Source of the DNA: Peribacillus frigoritolerans
GTDB taxonomy: Bacteria > Bacillota > Bacilli > Bacillales > DSM-1321
Direction of reading: 5' to 3'
Assembly (NCBI RefSeq): GCF_001636405.1
Contig: NZ_KV440950.1
Coordinates: forward strand, 1,201,712-1,265,711
DNA length: 64,000 nt
Positions 25,738-33,167 of this stretch are shown in pieces. Under the pieces are notes generated by a model. That model ran no database searches and was not told the DNA's origin. It was given only the letters and a program-made list of their open reading frames with translations. Within the stretch, counting starts at the first letter, position 1, and every line of letters starts with the position of its first letter. The position numbers and the translations under genes were made by a program.

Positions 25738-26366
25738 AAATACAGCTGGCGTTGGATCGCATGAATATGGAGGAAGCCATTGAAATGGCACGAAGCGTGG
25801 AAGCCTCGATTGATTGGATTGAGGTGGGGACTTCCCTGATTAAAGAGTTCGGAGTGAATAGCATTATAGAAATGAAAAATCACTTTCCGGATAAAAAAAT
25901 CGTTGCCGACATGAAGACGATGGACAATGCGGCTTATGAAATGGATCTTTGCTTTCAAAGCGGGGCTGATATAGCTACGGTAATGGGGGCTGCATCGGAT
26001 GTAACCATCCAAAAATGCCTGGAAAAAGCGCGTGAATACAAGGGGCAGATCATGATTGATTTATTGAATGTATCCGATACCCGGCTTGAGCAATTACGGA
26101 TTTACCGTCAGGCGATATTCTGTGAGCATGTAAGCAAGGACAGCCAGGAGAATTCAGGTCATGCCATGATCAATATGAGAAATCATGCTGGGTCCATGAG
26201 GGCTGCAGCAGGAGGGATCACTCTTTCGTCCTTGCCTGTAATGGTCAGGAAGGGGCTGGATGTCATCATCATTGGCTCGGCGATTACAAAAGCAAAGGAT
26301 CCAGCAGAAGCTGCCCGTCTATTTAAGGAAACGTTGAATGGAAAGAAAGGTGTGAAGGAAGTTTGA
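25734..26366 (+). CDS. hxlA: 3-hexulose-6-phosphate synthase / 3-keto-L-gulonate-6-P decarboxylase family
   Basis: A 210-aa OMP-decarboxylase-superfamily barrel. The hallmark metal/catalytic cluster KKIVADMKTMDNAAYEM (D-x-K-x-x-D, about residues 56-62) is intact. IQLALDRMNMEEAIEMA at the start and VIIIGSAITKAKDPAEAA at the phosphate-binding end are typical. HPS condenses formaldehyde with ribulose 5-phosphate or works in reverse; the sister KGPDC enzymes decarboxylate. The start overlaps the carrier's stop (ATGA), and its own stop overlaps the next gene by 4 bases. The pairing with PHI argues for HPS activity. Confidence 0.88.
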   Translation: MKIQLALDRMNMEEAIEMARSVEASIDWIEVGTSLIKEFGVNSIIEMKNHFPDKKIVADMKTMDNAAYEMDLCFQSGADIATVMGAASDVTIQKCLEKAREYKGQIMIDLLNVSDTRLEQLRIYRQAIFCEHVSKDSQENSGHAMINMRNHAGSMRAAAGGITLSSLPVMVRKGLDVIIIGSAITKAKDPAEAARLFKETLNGKKGVKEV

Positions 26367-26914
26367 AGAAGGAAATTGGGGTTATTTTAGAAGAAATGAA
26401 CGGTGTATTTCACAAAATGGACGGAGGGGTAACGGATGTGCTCCTAAAAAATTTACGGACCGACACCAGGATCTTCATCGTTGGTGAAGGCAGATCGGGC
26501 TTCATGGCCAAAGCCTTTGCGATGAGATTGATGCACCTTGGCTTAAACGTCTATGCAGTCGGGGAAACGATTACCCCTTCTATTTCGAAAGGCGATCTGA
26601 TCATAGCCATTAGCGGGAGCGGCTCGACCAAAAGTGTGATATCAGTTGCAGCAAAAGGCAGAGAAGTGGGATGCAAGGTGTTTTCGATCACGACGAATGA
26701 CCAATCGGAATTGGCGAATGTCTCTCATGAGGTCTTGGTGATACCGGCAGCAACGAAAAATCGCTTGGAACATGAAACGAAAAGCGTCCAGCCGTTAAGT
26801 TCTTTGTTTGATCAATGTGTACATGTTTTATGTGATGCAGTATGCTTGGACTATTCATTAACCGAGTCCATCAGCCACGAGCTTACTTATTCCAAACATA
26901 GTAATGTAGAGTGA
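26363..26914 (+). CDS. hxlB: 6-phospho-3-hexuloisomerase (SIS domain)
   Basis: A 183-aa sugar isomerase that converts 3-hexulose 6-phosphate to fructose 6-phosphate in the ribulose monophosphate pathway. TRIFIVGEGRSGFMAKAFAM (about residues 33-52) and LIIAISGSGSTKSVI (about 75-89) are the SIS phosphate-binding motifs, and LEHETKSVQPLSSLFDQC is the conserved C-terminal catalytic region. It starts at TTG overlapping the synthase stop. Last gene of the operon, followed by a terminator. Confidence 0.9.
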   Translation: MKKEIGVILEEMNGVFHKMDGGVTDVLLKNLRTDTRIFIVGEGRSGFMAKAFAMRLMHLGLNVYAVGETITPSISKGDLIIAISGSGSTKSVISVAAKGREVGCKVFSITTNDQSELANVSHEVLVIPAATKNRLEHETKSVQPLSSLFDQCVHVLCDAVCLDYSLTESISHELTYSKHSNVE

Positions 26915-26919
26915 AATAT

Positions 26920-26955
26920 GGCGGGACCCTTTCAGCGGGTGCCCGCCTTTTTTGA
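26920..26955 (+). terminator. Terminator of the sugar operon
   Basis: Stem GGCGGG / CCCGCC with the nested CCC...GGG, followed by TTTTTT. Confidence 0.85.
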
Positions 26956-26957
26956 TA

Positions 26958-26996
26958 TGAAAAATGCCCTTACTCCCAAAAGGGAATAAAGGGCAT
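26958..26996 (-). terminator. Terminator of the yjlC-ndh operon
   Basis: The inverted repeat ATGCCCTT / AAGGGCAT with an inner CCC-GGG pairing has its T run on the minus strand. A second small hairpin (CACCGTGA / TCACGGTG) lies at about 26999-27018. Confidence 0.8.
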
Positions 26997-27026
26997 GCAC
27001 CGTGAACATGTCACGGTGATAATGAA

Positions 27027-28208
27027 TTAATAAGCCAGGCTGAATAGGGCTTTGATGTGTGATAGGTAGCGAACATTACTTGCTTCTTTCATCAATGTAG
27101 CCGGAAGGCCTTTAAGGGACGTGTTATTGGCCCCGACGGTTGCCACCGCATCCTTACGGCCAAGGCTCGCAAGTGTACCTGAGTTTACAGGTGAGAATGC
27201 TTCAAGTTTCTTGCCTTCAAATGCTGCATATAGGTTGTATCCAACGAGCTCACCCATTTGCCAAGCATTTTGTGCAGTAGGAGCATATGGACGGCCGCCT
27301 TCTGGAGGGAAAGCAACGGCACTGTCGCCGACAACGAATACGTCTTTATGGGATTTGGATTGCAAATACTCATTGACGGTTGCTTTTCCGCGATCCACTT
27401 CAAGGCCTGATTCGCCTACGATAGGAAGAGCCGCAACTCCGCCTGTCCAAACAAGCGTATTGGCCGTTATCGTTTGTCCGTCTTTCAATTCGATTTGATT
27501 TCCTTTAACACCCGTTACAGGCAGACCTGTCAGGAATTCAACGCCGCGTGCTTCCAAGCTTGTCATGGCACGTTCGATTAAGTGGTCAGGCAGTACCGGA
27601 AGGATTTTTGGACCAGCTTCCACAAGCTTGATTTTCAAGTCCTTGAAGTCCACTCCGAACTTTTTGGCGATTTTAGGGAAATGATCCACGATTTCACCGA
27701 TTAACTCAACGCCCGTCAATCCGCCGCCGCCGATCACGATGGTTGCGTCCGCTTCATTATTCGTTTGAGAATATTCGCGGATGCGATCTTCGATATGTTT
27801 GTAAATCTTGTTAGCATCATTAACGGATTTCAAGACCATGCTGTTTTCCTCAAGTCCCGGAATGCCGAAGAATCCTGTTTGGCTTCCCAAAGCAACAACC
27901 AGAGCATCATAAGATAATGTGGAACCATTGGCAAGTTTCACTTCTTTATTATCGACCGAGAATGACTCCACTTTGGAAATGACAAGGTCGATATCTTTTC
28001 CTTTGAAAAGCTTTTCCAAAGGAATGGAAACGGCTTGTTCAGAAATGGATCCGCCTGCAAGACGGTGCAATTCGGTGATGATTTGGTGCGTTGGAAACTG
28101 GTTCACCACTGTAACCTGCACTTCATCCTTTTTGTAATATTCACGTACGGATAAGGCAGATAGTAATCCTGCGTAACCTGCACCTAAGATGACGATTTGT
28201 TTTGACAT
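27027..28208 (-). CDS. ndh: Type II NADH dehydrogenase (Ndh/YjlD)
   Basis: A 393-aa membrane-associated flavoprotein that passes electrons from NADH to menaquinone without pumping protons. ILGAGYAG (residues 7-14) is the FAD motif, IVIGGGGLTGVELIGE (about 157-172) the NADH motif, and VFVVGDSAV and PPTAQ-like PTAQNAWQMGE (about 320-330) the C-terminal FAD and quinone-site segments; the tail SNVRYLSHIKALFSLAY matches B. subtilis YjlD nearly letter for letter. It follows yjlC at 39 bases. Probable Rex control through the box upstream of yjlC. Confidence 0.97.
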   Translation of the reverse strand: MSKQIVILGAGYAGLLSALSVREYYKKDEVQVTVVNQFPTHQIITELHRLAGGSISEQAVSIPLEKLFKGKDIDLVISKVESFSVDNKEVKLANGSTLSYDALVVALGSQTGFFGIPGLEENSMVLKSVNDANKIYKHIEDRIREYSQTNNEADATIVIGGGGLTGVELIGEIVDHFPKIAKKFGVDFKDLKIKLVEAGPKILPVLPDHLIERAMTSLEARGVEFLTGLPVTGVKGNQIELKDGQTITANTLVWTGGVAALPIVGESGLEVDRGKATVNEYLQSKSHKDVFVVGDSAVAFPPEGGRPYAPTAQNAWQMGELVGYNLYAAFEGKKLEAFSPVNSGTLASLGRKDAVATVGANNTSLKGLPATLMKEASNVRYLSHIKALFSLAY

Positions 28209-28247
28209 AGTTAATCCCCCGTCCTTACTGATTGAAAGTTCATCAAA

Positions 28248-28679
28248 TTATTTTTGGTTTTTACGTTCTGCAGAGACTTCAAGAAAAGCTTGGGCGAAAC
28301 GGAAAAGCTTTTGTGCTTCCGGATCTTTCATCATCCTTAACAGACCAAAAAGGCCGATCACATCATTATTCTCTTCTGCACGATCCTTAGCCTCGATGGC
28401 ATTAGCAGCAAGCCCTTTCACTGAATGGACCACAGGTGTCGCGATCTCCGAAATGGCGCTGACCGTATCATTTTTCAACACATCATCAGTCGCAACCGAT
28501 TGAGCGAAATCATAAGACTTTGTTAAAATATTCACTAACTCAGTTAGTTTTGGTAACTGCTCGACTAAAGTGTTCAATGATTCCTGAACCTCAGGCTTTA
28601 ATAATTGGTCCAGTACATCTAATTGTTTTTGGCGGGCATTAAGTTGTTCAGTTTGTGATTGGGTAATCGTTTCTGACAT
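28248..28679 (-). CDS. yjlC: DUF1641 protein YjlC
   Basis: A 143-aa, mostly helical protein of the DUF1641 family, encoded directly before ndh as in B. subtilis. PEVQESLNTLVEQLPKLTEL and the C-terminal VIGLFGLLRMMKDPEAQKLF are the conserved parts; the second is the DUF1641 core. The ATG two codons into the longer frame is used because AAGGAG lies 8 bases before it. It may assist the type II dehydrogenase, but no activity is established that I know of. Confidence 0.95.
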   Translation of the reverse strand: MSETITQSQTEQLNARQKQLDVLDQLLKPEVQESLNTLVEQLPKLTELVNILTKSYDFAQSVATDDVLKNDTVSAISEIATPVVHSVKGLAANAIEAKDRAEENNDVIGLFGLLRMMKDPEAQKLFRFAQAFLEVSAERKNQK

Positions 28680-28728
28680 ATCCAATTCTCCTTTGCAATA
28701 AGCATTTTGTTGATGTAATTAGAAAAAC

Positions 28729-28746
28729 TTGTAAAATATTACACAA
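28729..28746. promoter_or_regulatory. Candidate Rex operator upstream of yjlC-ndh
   Basis: TTGTAAAATATTACACAA is an 18-base near-palindrome matching the Rex consensus TTGTGAAWWWWTTCACAA at most positions, located about 50 bases before yjlC. Rex senses the NADH/NAD ratio and controls ndh in B. subtilis. The rest of the 320-base gap up to the next small gene is AT-rich; nothing else stands out. Confidence 0.7.
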
Positions 28747-29000
28747 TGTGAGACGAGAAAAAATACTAACAAAAATGTAATAAAAGCTAAACTATAGTAT
28801 ATCCCTTTAGTGGCTTGAAAACAGCTGATTTTTTAAAAAAGATTCATAAAATCATCTTTTCCTGCTTATTTGAAGTACAGATTTTAATGAAAGTTACCTG
28901 TCTTTACCTAAAGTGTACTGTAAGAGGGTGCCTGCCATCGACGCCTGTCATACATATTTCCATCTTGATTTGCCATCCTAAATGATGGAGGTGAAAAAAT

Positions 29001-29171
29001 GTGACGGATTCAGAATCTAAACTTACAGAAGAGAATAATGGTAAGAAGCTTCATAAACTGGTTGGCAGTATGGAATATACTAAAGCGCAACTAATGGAAG
29101 GTATGAATGGGATTTCTGAAGTTTACCTCAAAAACAGCGAGGAAGGTACATCGGAAACACCTGATAAATAA
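29001..29171 (+). CDS. Small polar protein, 56 aa (GTG start)
   Basis: The GTG is preceded by a strong GGAGGTG with a 6-base spacer. The product is short, charged and without hydrophobic segments (ESKLTEENNGKKLHKLVGSM, then KAQLMEGMNGISEVYLKN). No family recognised. The good ribosome binding site and the codon use make it more likely real than not. Confidence 0.55.
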   Translation: MTDSESKLTEENNGKKLHKLVGSMEYTKAQLMEGMNGISEVYLKNSEEGTSETPDK

Positions 29172-29232
29172 TATTGTTGTGTAAGCATACTTAAATAGCA
29201 GGAACAACAGGCTTGAGGAAAACATATAAAGC

Positions 29233-29379
29233 GTGGAAGATAAATTCGCCAATGGCGAGCTGGATAGTCTCGATGTCATTCGCCGGTATGGTGTCATCAT
29301 CGATTATGCAACGAATAAAGCCTTGCCGGAATCAACAAAACAGTTCCGTGCATCCATGAAAACCCGTTCATTGGCTTAG
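29233..29379 (+). pseudogene. Remnant of the C-terminus of a hydantoinase B-like protein
   Basis: The frame reads DKFANGELDSLDVIRRYGVI, then IDYATNKALPESTKQFRASM and KTRSLA before TAG. The pattern of a helix, R-Y-G-V-x-x-D, then P-x-(S/T)-T-x-x-x-R is how I remember the C-terminal end of N-methylhydantoinase B / acetone-carboxylase-related subunits, whose last residues are usually xxAHW; here TAG-TGG follows. No other part of the gene is present. The match is from memory and moderate. Confidence 0.45.
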
Positions 29380-29423
29380 TGGAAATAACGTGAAACAGGT
29401 TCCGAATTACTCGGAACCCCAGA

Positions 29424-29605
29424 CTGCAGATCAACTCGAAAAAAAACGAGTTTGCCTGCAGTTTTTTTTGAAAAAAAGATCCAGTTGATTTCAGAAATCC
29501 GATCCCTTTCCGCCGACTGTCTGCCAAGCCTCCTCACCGTAAGCGGCTGCGAGGTCTCGGCTAGCCAGTTATTCGGCAGGAGTGTCGCAAATTTCTTCAA
29601 TCTTT
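29424..29605 (-). repeat. Dispersed hairpin element, copy B (minus orientation)
   Basis: Reverse complement reads ATTTGCGACACTCCTGCCGA, then TGGCTAGCCGAGACC, matching copy E at 55.75 kb over the same stretch. Its outer part is a hairpin CTGCAG...CGAAAAAAAACG...CTGCAG at 29424-29461 with a T run, which could end transcription of anything from the left. Copy E has the related tail CTGCAGGCAAACTGAG. Confidence 0.8.
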
Positions 29606-29780
29606 TAAGGGTTACATCCGTATAAAATTCTTCCATGTTTCAAGTTTTCATCCTTCTATTTTAAAAAGACTGTAGGAGAAAGAGTTCGGAAAACGTATTT
29701 AAATAATGTTCCTGAACCAACTGACCTAAAGTATTACCTTCGACTCCAAGTATGATTTCCAACTGTATTTTGTAACAAAG

Positions 29781-29880
29781 TGATTGGAGAGGAAGGTACG
29801 AGACCCGCAGGCTCAAGACGAGGAGGTTCCCCGACCGCCCGCGGATAAGCGGGTGCCTGAAGCGGAAACCAATATCCCAA
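29781..29880 (+). repeat. Dispersed hairpin element, copy C
   Basis: TGATTGGAGAGGAAGG, GAGACCCGCAGGC, CCGACCGCCCGCGGATAAGC and GGTGCCTGAAGCGGAAACCA follow the order of copy A, with the central hairpin shortened. It ends close to the stop of the PfpI gene. Between copies B and C (about 175 bases) no feature is supported. Confidence 0.8.
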
Positions 29881-29891
29881 TCGTGTCATTC

Positions 29892-30476
29892 TTAATGGAA
29901 ACCCATCAATTCCTTCACATGTTTACAATTATCTTGTGAAGTGAGCATTTCCAAGAGCGTAAAGGCAACATCGAATGCTGTGGATGGATTGTAGGATGTA
30001 ATGATATTGTCCGTGACGACAATCGGTTCGTTCACTACAATCGCCCCAAACTCTTTTAGCTGCCCCTGTCTCTTACTGGTTGGGTGGTTGTATGTTGTGG
30101 CTTTTCTTCCATTCAATATCCCGCTTTTTCCTAGTGGGAGGGAACCTACACAAATGGTTGCGATGATTTTGTTCTTATTATGAAAATGTTTGATTACATC
30201 AAGAAACCTCTGATCATAGGCATCCTCATAGAAACCGGCTTCTTCAAAGCCTCCTGGAATGGCCAGGGCATCGTAGTCATCAAGGTTCACTTGATCGAGG
30301 GTCAGTTCGGGCTGCACGATGAAATTCCAGGTGCATTTCAATCGTTCGTGAAGTCCCACCGTAACCAGGTCAGTGGTGCCATCACCCTCTAATTTATTCC
30401 ACCCCAATACATCTGTAAACACACTTGCTTCAACCGCTTCGAATCCATTGGATAGCAGCATCAATACTTTTTTCAT
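29892..30476 (-). CDS. DJ-1/PfpI-family protein
   Basis: A 194-aa class I glutamine amidotransferase-like protein. MKKVLMLLSNGFEAVEASVF begins the first strand with the conserved Glu, AIPGGFEEAG (residues 72-81) follows, and the nucleophile elbow is ATICVGSLPLGKSG with Cys109. Such proteins act as chaperones, glyoxalases or proteases; the residues alone do not decide. AAGGGGG precedes the ATG. Divergent from an Lrp-type regulator 149 bases away, which might control it. Confidence 0.9.
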   Translation of the reverse strand: MKKVLMLLSNGFEAVEASVFTDVLGWNKLEGDGTTDLVTVGLHERLKCTWNFIVQPELTLDQVNLDDYDALAIPGGFEEAGFYEDAYDQRFLDVIKHFHNKNKIIATICVGSLPLGKSGILNGRKATTYNHPTSKRQGQLKEFGAIVVNEPIVVTDNIITSYNPSTAFDVAFTLLEMLTSQDNCKHVKELMGFH

Positions 30477-30625
30477 AACAGCATCCCCCTTATTTATATT
30501 TGAATTAATTATATAAAAAGCAAATTCCTTTATACATGTGATTAATTACGTATTCATCTCATTTCTTTTTATTTTATAATGTATTTGAAAGGATTCTGTT
30601 AATAATAAAAAGTGGGGCGATTGAG

Positions 30626-31057
30626 ATGGATCGAACGGATAAAAAAATACTTTCCTTGCTTGAGAATAATGGGCGCATGTCCATGAAAGAACTGGCACAA
30701 GAAGTGTCCTTAACGGCTCCAGCAACGAAAGAACGTGTGAATAAATTAGAGGAAAGCGGAGTGATAAAGGGGTATAAAACGGAAATATCACTTGAAAAAC
30801 TTGATAGGAGCATTACGGCATTCATATTATTCGAAACGGATAGATGCAAGGATTTTTATCAATTTAGCTTGAGCCATCCGGAGGTTCTGGAATGCCACCG
30901 GTTAGCCGGTCAATACAGTTATCTTATTAAAATAAGTACATATTCGATGGAAACGCTGGAAGACTTCGTCGATGAAGCCATTAAATACGGAAAATCTTCC
31001 ACCCATCTGATCTTTTCTTCCGCATCGAAAAATGTTTTTTCAGGAGAAGAGATTTAA
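30626..31057 (+). CDS. Lrp/AsnC-family transcriptional regulator
   Basis: A 143-aa regulator. The winged HTH is MDRTDKKILSLLENNGRMSM with KELAQEVSLTAPATKERVNKL (residues 1-40), and the C-terminal RAM domain starts near ITAFILFETDR and contains VLECHRLAGQYSYLIKIST with the conserved G-x-x-Y/D-x-x-L ligand region. AGTGGGGCGA precedes the ATG. It is transcribed away from the PfpI gene; a shared control region is likely. Ligand unknown, commonly an amino acid. Confidence 0.92.
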   Translation: MDRTDKKILSLLENNGRMSMKELAQEVSLTAPATKERVNKLEESGVIKGYKTEISLEKLDRSITAFILFETDRCKDFYQFSLSHPEVLECHRLAGQYSYLIKISTYSMETLEDFVDEAIKYGKSSTHLIFSSASKNVFSGEEI

Positions 31058-31185
31058 CCGGCTTCAACACATTTACTTTCCTTCTCTTTAATATATGAGC
31101 GATTAGCAGGAAATAACTCCACCAATATAGAAAGTAAATAGTAACAAAAATCACAGTTGGATGTTCAAAAAGGGAGTGGAGAAGA

Positions 31186-32016
31186 GTGAGTTTTGTTTAT
31201 GATGAAGATAAAATAATGGAATTCCTTTTGCAGAATAAGAGTGAGTTTGAAGAATATCTTTTATCAGCAGCGGTCAATGTCAGGGATAAAATCGAAGAAA
31301 TCCTTCTGATTGGAAATGTCGATCTTTTGAATAATGCACATAAGCTTGTCCGTTATATAGTGGAGCAGAATGAAACGGATTTGATTGCCTTTGCCGAACA
31401 AGAGGGAGTTACGTGGGCAACCCACTCCTTGACGCTTTCATTCAAGCTGGAATGGATTCAGGCCCTTCGCAGAACGCTTTGGACCTTTCTTTATAAGTTC
31501 GAACAAGAAAAGAAAGCGTTCATTGAGGATTCCAAGGTCTTTTTTGATTTAGAGAAAATAGTGAATGAAAAGGTTGATGATTTTCTTAAATCCTTTTTCG
31601 TCAGTTACTCCGATTACAAAGACAAATTGATTCTCGCTCAGCAAAACTTGGTGGAAAATCTATCCGTCCCGATCATTCCCGTCACTTCCACCACCTGTGT
31701 CCTTCCGTTAATCGGGACAATCGATTATTCACGAATTCAGATAATCGAAGAAAAGGTATTGATGGAGATAGGTAAACTGCGGATACAGACCTTGATCTTG
31801 GATTTGTCCGGTATCATCGAAATCGAAGTTGAAATGATCACTGATTTGATGAAAATCCTCGATGGAACGGCAATGATGGGGTGTAAAGCTGTGGTGACTG
31901 GATTACGCCCAGAAGTTGTTACGAAAATGATCCGTTCAGGGATTCAGCTCGATAATAAAGCAGAAACAAAGGGTACGCTGCAGCAGGCCTTGAAGGACTA
32001 TCTTGCAGTTACCTAA
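31186..32016 (+). CDS. RsbR-like STAS-domain protein (stressosome type)
   Basis: A 276-aa protein with a GTG start after AGGGAGTGGA. N-terminal helical RsbR-N-like domain (residues 1-150), then a STAS domain introduced by the usual VPIIPVTSTTCVLPLIGTID. In the STAS core, LILDLSGIIEIEVEMITDLM stands where RsbR proteins have a D-T pair carrying the RsbT phosphorylation site, so this threonine appears replaced; TGLRPEVVTKMI is the second conserved stretch. Known RsbR proteins form the stressosome that sets off sigma-B. No rsbS, rsbT or rsbX is nearby. Monocistronic with its own terminator. Confidence 0.85.
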   Translation: MSFVYDEDKIMEFLLQNKSEFEEYLLSAAVNVRDKIEEILLIGNVDLLNNAHKLVRYIVEQNETDLIAFAEQEGVTWATHSLTLSFKLEWIQALRRTLWTFLYKFEQEKKAFIEDSKVFFDLEKIVNEKVDDFLKSFFVSYSDYKDKLILAQQNLVENLSVPIIPVTSTTCVLPLIGTIDYSRIQIIEEKVLMEIGKLRIQTLILDLSGIIEIEVEMITDLMKILDGTAMMGCKAVVTGLRPEVVTKMIRSGIQLDNKAETKGTLQQALKDYLAVT

Positions 32017-32029
32017 ATCGTGAAGTGGG

Positions 32030-32058
32030 AGTCGCCATGTTTTGGTGACTTTTTTTTG
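32030..32058 (+). terminator. Terminator after the RsbR-like gene
   Basis: Stem AGTCGCCA / TGGTGACT followed by eight T. Confidence 0.85.
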
Positions 32059-32158
32059 TGGGTAATTTGGAATATAAAGGAATATTATTTGCGATTTTAT
32101 CCTGTCAAAATAAGTAAATGGAATGAGGGAAGGATGCTCCGGACAGAACCGAATCTTG

Positions 32159-32215
32159 GTTCGGAAATTCGCACCCTTTCCGCCGACTGTCGCGAATTTC
32201 TTCAGGATCAACCTT
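32159..32215 (-). repeat. Deletion derivative of the dispersed hairpin element
   Basis: CCCTTTCCGCCGACTGTC is shared with copy B at 29503, and GCGAATTTCTTC with its other end (GCAAATTTCTTC). The GC-rich middle present in copy B is missing, as if excised between the two arms. Confidence 0.6.
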
Positions 32216-32224
32216 CCAAAGGTT

Positions 32225-32749
32225 TCACTTCAGCAAGGAATAGACATATGTATCATGAGGAATCCCGTTTTGGTAAATATAACTTCTTAATATTCCTTCC
32301 TTGATGAAACCCAGCTTAAGCAAGAGCTCACTTGATGGCTGATTTTCCAGAAAAACGACCGCGCCGATACGGGTTAAATCAAGGTCGGTGAAACCGTAGG
32401 CGATAGCTTCCTTAAGCGCTTCTGACGCAAATCCTTTACGCCAATGCGCTGGATGGATTTCATAACCGATTTCCGCCCGTCTGTATTTGGGACTGTGGGC
32501 ATGAAAACCAATGGTGCCAATCAATTCCTGTGTATCTTTTCTTTCAATTCCCCATCGAACGGCTCGTTTTTCATGATAGTTTTTCGCAAAGGCTGCTACA
32601 ATATCCTTGGCCTGTTCGACATTCTCCAATGAATCCTGTCCATAAAAGCGGGTGACTTCATCTTTTGATAAGCATTGGAAAAGAGCTTCCGCATCACTTT
32701 CACGAATTTCCCGTAAGCGTAACCTTTCCGTGTTCAATTCAGGAAACAT
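32225..32749 (-). CDS. GNAT-family N-acetyltransferase (RimJ/RimL type)
   Basis: A 174-aa acetyltransferase. TERLRLREIRESDAEALFQC is the classic RimJ/RimL/YoaA start; IGYEIHPAHWRKGFASEALK (about residues 95-114) holds the strand and the acetyl-CoA loop; ENQPSSELLLKLGF is the C-terminal motif. GAGGAGGGAAAAAA precedes the ATG. The final HDTYVYSLLK is the usual end of the family. Acceptor unknown, often a protein N-terminus or an amino acid. Confidence 0.9.
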   Translation of the reverse strand: MFPELNTERLRLREIRESDAEALFQCLSKDEVTRFYGQDSLENVEQAKDIVAAFAKNYHEKRAVRWGIERKDTQELIGTIGFHAHSPKYRRAEIGYEIHPAHWRKGFASEALKEAIAYGFTDLDLTRIGAVVFLENQPSSELLLKLGFIKEGILRSYIYQNGIPHDTYVYSLLK

Positions 32750-32907
32750 TTTTTTCCCTCCTCATAAATCAGTTTTCTATCTATTCGGTCCCCACAAAGG
32801 TTTTTCCTTTATTATGAAGTGCTTATTTTGCCGGTATTTTCGGTGGTAATCGGACAAGCTAACATTAGTTCAATTTAAAAAAACATTGGATGAAGGGGAG
32901 ATAGATC

Positions 32908-33054
32908 ATGGGAAAAAAACATCGCAACCGCATCGCTTCACCAAAAAAGAATAACCATATACCGAAAGCGGATATCATTGCAGAACATGAAGCACACGGT
33001 AAGGAATATTCTGCAAATAAACGAAAGAACGGTCCTGGTTCCAATACAGATTGA
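32908..33054 (+). CDS. Small basic protein, 48 aa
   Basis: A Lys/His/Arg-rich protein (MGKKHRNRIASPKKNNHIPK, then ADIIAEHEAHGKEYSANKRK) with a strong GAAGGGGAG before the ATG and its own terminator. It resembles small basic Bacillus proteins of unknown function; the composition would allow binding to nucleic acid or a role in spores, but neither is shown. Confidence 0.75.
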   Translation: MGKKHRNRIASPKKNNHIPKADIIAEHEAHGKEYSANKRKNGPGSNTD

Positions 33055-33065
33055 GTAAACGTAGT

Positions 33066-33106
33066 GACCGCTCCTGCCTTTAATGGCTGGGCGGTCTTTT
33101 GTGTTT
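33066..33106 (+). terminator. Terminator after the small basic protein
   Basis: Stem GACCGC(TC)CTGCC / GGCTGGGCGGTC followed by TTTTGTGTTT. Confidence 0.8.
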
Positions 33107-33167
33107 CTTGCCATCAAAGGGTCCATCCTATATCTTAAAGAATGAAGAAGTATTGAAGGGAGTTAGG

